DNA of 64,000 nucleotides from Phycomyces blakesleeanus NRRL 1555(-) (taxonomy: Eukaryota > Mucoromycota > Mucoromycetes > Mucorales > Phycomycetaceae). The DNA lies in NCBI RefSeq assembly GCF_001638985.1, contig NW_017265138.1, forward strand, positions 1,851,993 to 1,915,992. The letters run 5' to 3'. The notes under the pieces are model-generated. The model made no database searches and was not told the DNA's origin. It saw only the letters and a program-made list of their open reading frames with translations. The translations under genes were made by a program, and so were the position numbers. Below, piece by piece: positions 58,507-64,000 of the stretch (positions within the stretch are counted from its first letter, which is position 1; every line of letters starts with the position of its first letter).

Positions 58507-61500
58507 TTAGCTCCAGTTATCCTCATTGGACTGACTGGTAGAATTATTCCATGAGCTATTTATGCTGTTTTCTGAAGTATTATCCCATGTGTTTCCTGAC
58601 TCAAAGTCTTGTTCGTCTATTTCTGACTGTTGTTGAAGGTTTCTTACGGGTCTATCCCATGAATCTTCAGAAGTTTCTTCCCAAGTATCGTCAACAATGT
58701 TATTGTAACCATCGTCAGTCGATTCTCCCAAGGGTTTATCAGGGGTTATATCCCAATCGTCATCAGAGATAGGCTCCTCCAAAGGCTCTCCCTCAAAGGT
58801 ATTCAGTACTTTGAGATACGATGGATCATTAATATCAATATTCAACCATCTACGACTTGTATTCTCTTCAACTTTTGTCAGTCGGTCGACCAGGTCTTTC
58901 TCAGTAAGTGTCTCCCAGTTAATATCTCCAAGAGGGTCATCATCTTGAACCTCCTCATCACTGTCACTGTCGTTTTCATAGTCATCATGCCCATTGCCTG
59001 CATATTTTGCTTTGATCTTGGCTGCCGTAGCTGTTGTTGTTGGTGGCACAAGAGCAGGTGCATCCCACCCGTCTTCCACTACTACAGGAGCTTCAACCTT
59101 AAACTCTTGTTCTAGCTCTTCATGATAGAGCTTGTTGATTTCTGCTGCCAACAGACGCGGAGAGATAGGTTCGTTTGGTGAAGGTATAGGTGTTCCAATG
59201 GCCCAAGCATCGCGATTATCCGTCTCAATTTCGTCAGTTGATTCCAGTTCTTCTTCTACCCAGCGATAGCATGTTTCCTTAAAATCAGGCGCCAGATCAA
59301 CCTCTGTCATTGATATGGGTGCATCGAGATTATAATCTTCCCGATCCCCTCGTATTCTGGTCATGCTAAAAGTTCCACCCTCAGTGTTACTGTAATCGTC
59401 TGCAGGTGGGAGCATTTCAGGCAAATAATGTTGCCCATGATATAGTTGAATTAACACTCTCAAATGCTTTTCTTGTGCCTTTTTTTATAGAAAGTATTTA
59501 TATTATAGTCAGCATTTATCTTGCTTCAGATTTATCTTACGGCTGTATAGACTTACATCGGCAGCTTCTAATTCTTTTTCAGAGTCAACAGTCACCAACC
59601 AGTCATCCCGAAGTAAAGGCTGACAGCGCATATAAATGGCAGATACAATCTTCATATTTACTATAGATAAAAGAAAAGGTAATTATTGAGTGCGCATGAT
59701 TCCTCTGAGAAACTTACAATATCGCCATCTACGGCCGAGGAATCGTGTTTGACTTTGAATGATCTTTAGTGTGTATAGCTCCGTGGTAGGGTTCTTTATT
59801 TTTAAGATACGCTTGAGAATCGCCTAGACCACTGTAGTATTAGACAAAACCCTGCTATATTCTCATTCAAATTACTTGCAGAAGACTTGTATTGGATCAA
59901 TAATAAAATGCGTGCTGTCTTGCGCTTAGATAGAATTTGAAGAATCCTTAAAAGATTGATGGTCCAAAACATGTTTCTCTTATTGGTAAAAGCGACATCA
60001 TCCGTTTGTTCATCTTTCTTTGGTAATCCTAGATGAGTCAAGAGGCTAATACAGAATGTTAGCCAGATATATTCTTTCTTTGTATAAACATTTTATATAC
60101 TTTATAGTATATTTACCTGTATTTATCCACATCTGAAATAGTCGCCACCACAGAAGTAATCTCTTGTAAGCCAAGGATCTTTAGGATGAGCAACATACTT
60201 CCGGAATCGACCAAAAGTTGGGAAAAGTACTCGTATTTCAAAACATCTAGTTGTGTTCTTAACTCTCTAGATCCAGAATGGCAACATGTTTTTAAGAATT
60301 TTGGTGAACTTACGAGACGCTTTAAACCATTTTAACAGTAACCACAAAGTAGCCGACACTGACTTTGCTGTGATTTCTTTATCACGGAACATGTCTGCTT
60401 CTTCAATTGTAAGAGATTCTGAACGCTCTCCTGTTTTGGCCGGGTTGATTGATAAAAGCAACAGCTTTAAAAATACAATAACTATAGTTTGCAAATGAGG
60501 GACTATATATCTCTATAAGAATTAATGAAAAACATATTAATGAAAAAAAAAGTATTACACACTATAGATTAATAAATAAATAACTTATGGTCTACTTACA
60601 TAAACTGTCTCCACTCTATCCTCCACAGTTTCATCTGAGGGTTCATTGACAGTCTCCCTATTAGATGACCCATCCTTTAATGATTTTAGTGTCTGCCATC
60701 GATTGATTGCTTCTTCACGTTCGTGAATCATCTGATAATCCGCCAAGGATATATGTAGATTAGCGAGATAGATCTCACCAGCATCCTTTAGACTTTTTGG
60801 GAAGCTAGGACCATTTTCTGTCACAGGGAGGACTACGGTAGTAAGCTCTTTTGGCATTGGTTGTTTTTGTATTGGTTGTTCTGATGATCCTTCTTGATTT
60901 TCTGTTTGAGATACTTGATTTTGTTTGGGAGGAAAGAGAGTTTGGTACGGTAAATCAGTTTGATTGATGGCTGTACTAATACCCATAGCTTCAGATAGTT
61001 CTGGGGTGGTTTTGATAGACCGTGGATTGGAAATAATATCGGGAACTTCAGGTGTCGAGAAGGCTGAATACTTTTCGATCATATCCTCTTGAAACAGATA
61101 AAAGTCCTCTGGATAACATTTAGTTACAGGGTCTAAACAAAAGAATAAATATAGAAAATAAATAAATACAAGTTATAAAATGCTACTATATAATTATACT
61201 TTCCACGACCATCTCGAGAAAGTCCATATCGCTCTCTTGCTCTTTCCCTCGTTTGCTTAAGTTTTTTAGATCCACCAAAGTAAATAAGCACTGTTTTCCA
61301 TAAAAGAAGCACTAGCTAACGAGATATGTTAGGAAGAATCTGCTACAGAAAATATTATGTACCTTTTTCACTAGCGATGAACGAATATACTTTTCTTTCA
61401 AGGTTGTAATCTCACTGAAGAGAAACTCGATGAATCCAGAGTCCAGTTTCACTAATAAACCCAATATGCATGTTTATTTGGTTTAATAAATATTTTGGAT

Positions 61501-62374
61501 ATTTTTCCATAAATAATTAGATTACCTTTTCCATCTGAGAACAGCCCTTTTTGACGACAATACTCGATCAGGATATAGAGCAGAGATTGTAGCTGGTTAA
61601 CCTCCTTGATAGTATTTTCTAGAGTGATTTGATCCACCTTTCCCTGACTTTTGATTTTGATTAAGTTTAGGCCAAATACATGGCTCATAGGTTTATTGAC
61701 ATACTCAAGTGTGTGTAAAGAAGCATAACTGCGTTTCAATGCTTGAAAAAAAACCGTCATTGCTCCAGTTTTGCATAACAATGAAAATGTCATTTCCCCT
61801 TTTATGTCTCCTGTAAATTAGTCATATCAGTAAAATAATCATAAAATATGATCCATTGCTAATTTTCCGACCTAAAGAGATCAATAGGAGCTTCTTCAAG
61901 GCAATTAGGCGCTGGTCTTGTTCTGTGTATTCAAGCTGGTTAAGCAAATCTTTAACCTCGTCTTCACGTTCATTTGCATCTTTTTTCTTCCACACTAGAA
62001 AGAAAGATCAATAGAATAAATTACACTATGTCGTAGCTTGTATCTAAAGTTTAATTATTGTTGCTTTTTTTACATGGTCCATGTGAATCTATAGAATCGT
62101 GTCGACATGCTTGTAGATCTGAAGCTACCTCTCCATAGCTAAAGAACTCATCGATCTCTAGATAAAACTCTTCTGTGTCGTGATATTCATACGGGTGAAC
62201 TTGCTAGAGTACCAAATAATAAATAAATAAGATAACAGGGCAAGCGAGACAAGAGTCGACTAGAAATTATACCTTAGTCTTGGTGGAGAGCGCTTTGGCC
62301 ATCTGCTTTAGATAGTCTGGAGAAATTAAAGGATCCTGCATCTTTTGGTCATTTGAGACCTGTTCATTAGACAT
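58507..62374 (-). CDS. FAR11: Far11/STRIP homologue (STRIPAK complex)
   Basis: A multi-exon gene; ATG at 62374 (MSNEQVSNDQKMQDPLISPD), stop at 58507-58509. The N-terminal part carries the N1221/STRIP pattern (YHDTEEFYLEIDEFFSYGEV), then ERE..VKDLLNQLEYTEQDQR and LIALKKLLLISLG, a helical region (LIKIKSQGKVDQITLENTI) and a Ser/Gln-rich linker at 60585-61082. Helical exons follow at 59700-60500. The last exon (58507-59463) opens with a helical segment and ends in a long acidic, Trp-containing tail (repeats of DDTWEETSEDSW type). STRIP/Far11 is a core scaffold of the striatin-PP2A-kinase complex that governs polarity, cell fusion and hyphal development in fungi. Central exon limits are not fully resolved. 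Confidence 0.78.
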
Positions 62375-62595
62375 GCGACAAGAATCTATAGCGTTTTATT
62401 CAGTCTCATTGCTCTCTACATGTATATTCTTTGGCATTTTGGTTTACTTTTGGGTTGCGGACAAGGGGATAAGTAATATAAACTCGACCAGACGTGACTT
62501 TTGGAAATCTTCGCGTCCCAGAACTTATCTCAAAGGGAAGAAATACCATTTTTGTGTTGGCAATTCTTCACTTTAACTAGATCTCTTCATCCAAC
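62375..62595. promoter_or_regulatory. Divergent promoter region, Far11 / uncharacterised gene
   Basis: 221 bp between two start codons facing away from each other, so the two genes probably share a bidirectional promoter. A plus-strand frame at 62373-62576 overlaps the Far11 start and is not called. Confidence 0.5.
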
Positions 62596-64000
62596 ATGGA
62601 AAATCTTCCGCCTGGTGTACCACATGATCCTCAACAAATGAATGAAACTACTGATAACTCCCAGATCGCCAATATTTCTGAAATGATCCGCACTTGTAAG
62701 ATGTACAACCCATTTAAGGATGTAAAGAATTCTGACCATTTATTTATTTTTCAGTGCGTGTGCCCGATACATCAGTCTCAAAAGAGGTATATCATTCAAA
62801 ACATAATAGTAAAAAAAATAAAAAAGCAAGAAAATAACAACTAATTCTTATATTTATATCTTTTGAATGACTTGCCTTTACTATCATGTAGCTGTCAGGA
62901 TTTCTCGAGAATGGGAAACTCAATTATATTGAGCCAAGGATACGATTCGAAAACCATCCGAGTATTAATGAATGTACACATCCGTTCATTTCCTTTACAA
63001 TGGCTAGCAATTATAGTTTAATTCATTCATTCGACAATTTCTTAATGATCACTTTTCTATATAGATATTATGAAGTTTCGAAATATGAGATCTATAGTCG
63101 AGGCCAGTCCTGTACTCCTACAAAAGCTTCCCGAAATTGAACACGGGTATCGAGATCTAATTGCTGCCTTGGTACAAGAAAGGTATACGTAATTTCTTTT
63201 TGTATTAATCACCTTAACACAGACCTACTGATAAAACCAGATAATATCCATCTATTAGTGACGAAAAGATAAATCTTCTTTCTGTTCGTATCAATTCAAT
63301 GCTGTCCCCTTGGATAAGAAAAGAAAATGGTAGGCAATATCTCTTTTTTCTAACTTTTCCCTCATCTTTATCCCCCCTATTTTTAATTTATAAATATTGT
63401 ATGAAAAATAAATAAATAAAAAAAAGTGCTTTAACAATTTTATATGATTTTATTAGCTGTAGATTATTTCTCGGAGCTTATTGAACGAACAATCAGAGCA
63501 GTAGCACATCGAGAAAGATATGGTGTGAAACACAGTGCTATCACTTCAATTGAAGGTGCACCTATCTCAGTTCCCAATGTAAATATTTAATACAAATGGG
63601 TTTTTTTTTGGTTTTTTTTTGGTTTTTTTAAAAAATTATAAAATCTTGTTATGTTTTTAGCATTTAGCGTTCAGTCGATGGGAAATAAATGATATTTCAA
63701 ACTTCCCTCTAGATTTACAACAAGTTATTGAAGCAAGAAGATCAGAAAGAAGAAAGGTAATATATATATATATATATATATAACCAACTTTGAAAGGGAC
63801 ATGATCTAAATTGTTGTCTTAAGATGTCCGAGTCTGTTACAGAGATATTTTCGAGTCTTTCCCAGGAACAGAAGCTTAGTATACTAAGCACAAAACCACG
63901 AAGAACTCAAACAAAAGCTCCAGTCGATACACAAGTAATCTGATATATAAAACAAATATAGGGCTTTCTAACCTAGGAACTAAATTTTTTAGATGAGCGA
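62596..64000 (+). CDS. Uncharacterised multi-exon protein (partial, runs off the window)
   Basis: Exons that keep one frame with GT-AG introns: 62596-62695, 62755-62786, 62892-62973, 63065-63182, 63259-63329, 63457-63578, 63661-63756, 63824-63934 and 63993 onward. The protein starts MENLPPGVPHDPQQMNETTD, is largely helical, and has Arg/Glu-rich stretches (QQVIEARRSERRK, then IFSSLSQEQKLSIL). No signal peptide or membrane segment is seen. I do not recognise the family; the helical, charged composition suggests a soluble scaffold or nuclear protein, but that is a guess. The dense, consistent introns make it a real gene. Confidence 0.65.

Noticed and set aside
62373..62576. Plus-strand frame with a hydrophobic N-terminus
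   Set aside because: It overlaps the Far11 start codon in the short divergent promoter and has no supporting evidence.

Overview
The window looks like nuclear DNA of an early-diverging fungus, most likely Mucoromycota (Mucorales-like). The grounds are AT-rich sequence, many 50-90 nt GT-AG introns, fungal housekeeping genes (formin, glucosidase II beta, KCH1, STRIP/Far11) and a transposon mix (CACTA/Tnp2, Plavaka, pogo, MULE, DIRS, chromodomain gypsy, LINE). The phylum is an inference; no rRNA or species marker is present.

It has two halves. Bases 1-41,000 are a transposon island. In order it holds: a full-length chromovirus (Ty3/gypsy) retrotransposon at 505-6660 with a perfect 5-bp target duplication; remnants of DIRS, LTR and CACTA ends at 7.6-8.7 kb; an 8-kb CACTA element at 8890-16858; a tRNA-Trp(CCA) at 17319-17391 with a solo LTR just downstream; a MULE transposase pseudogene at 17981-20128; and a DIRS-type tyrosine-recombinase retrotransposon at about 20831-35348. 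The DIRS element has been opened by a nested series of insertions: a solo LTR, a pogo/Tigger element inside that LTR, then a second CACTA element, another LTR and a third LTR family inside the pogo, plus a LINE fragment elsewhere in the DIRS. A Plavaka-type element follows at 35506-40983, carrying a small MITE. Most coding copies are broken, largely by single in-frame stops compatible with C-to-T/G-to-A change.

Bases 41,694-64,000 are gene-dense and show no recognised transposon: glucosidase II beta subunit (-), a Diaphanous/Bni1-type formin (-), a KCH1-like potassium transport protein (+), a membrane-anchored acid/steryl-ester lipase (-), a Far11/STRIP homologue (-) and, divergent from it, an unrecognised multi-exon gene (+) that runs off the right edge. 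Likely roles are ER glycoprotein quality control, actin cables and polarity, K+ homeostasis, lipid-ester turnover and STRIPAK signalling. There is no sign that they form one functional cluster.

The most unusual features are: (1) two diverged CACTA elements that share a head-to-head layout of a Tnp2 transposase and a small coiled-coil accessory gene, each with its own subterminal repeats; (2) the readable insertion order inside the DIRS element; (3) an array of duplicated, phase-symmetric polyproline micro-exons in the formin FH1 region.
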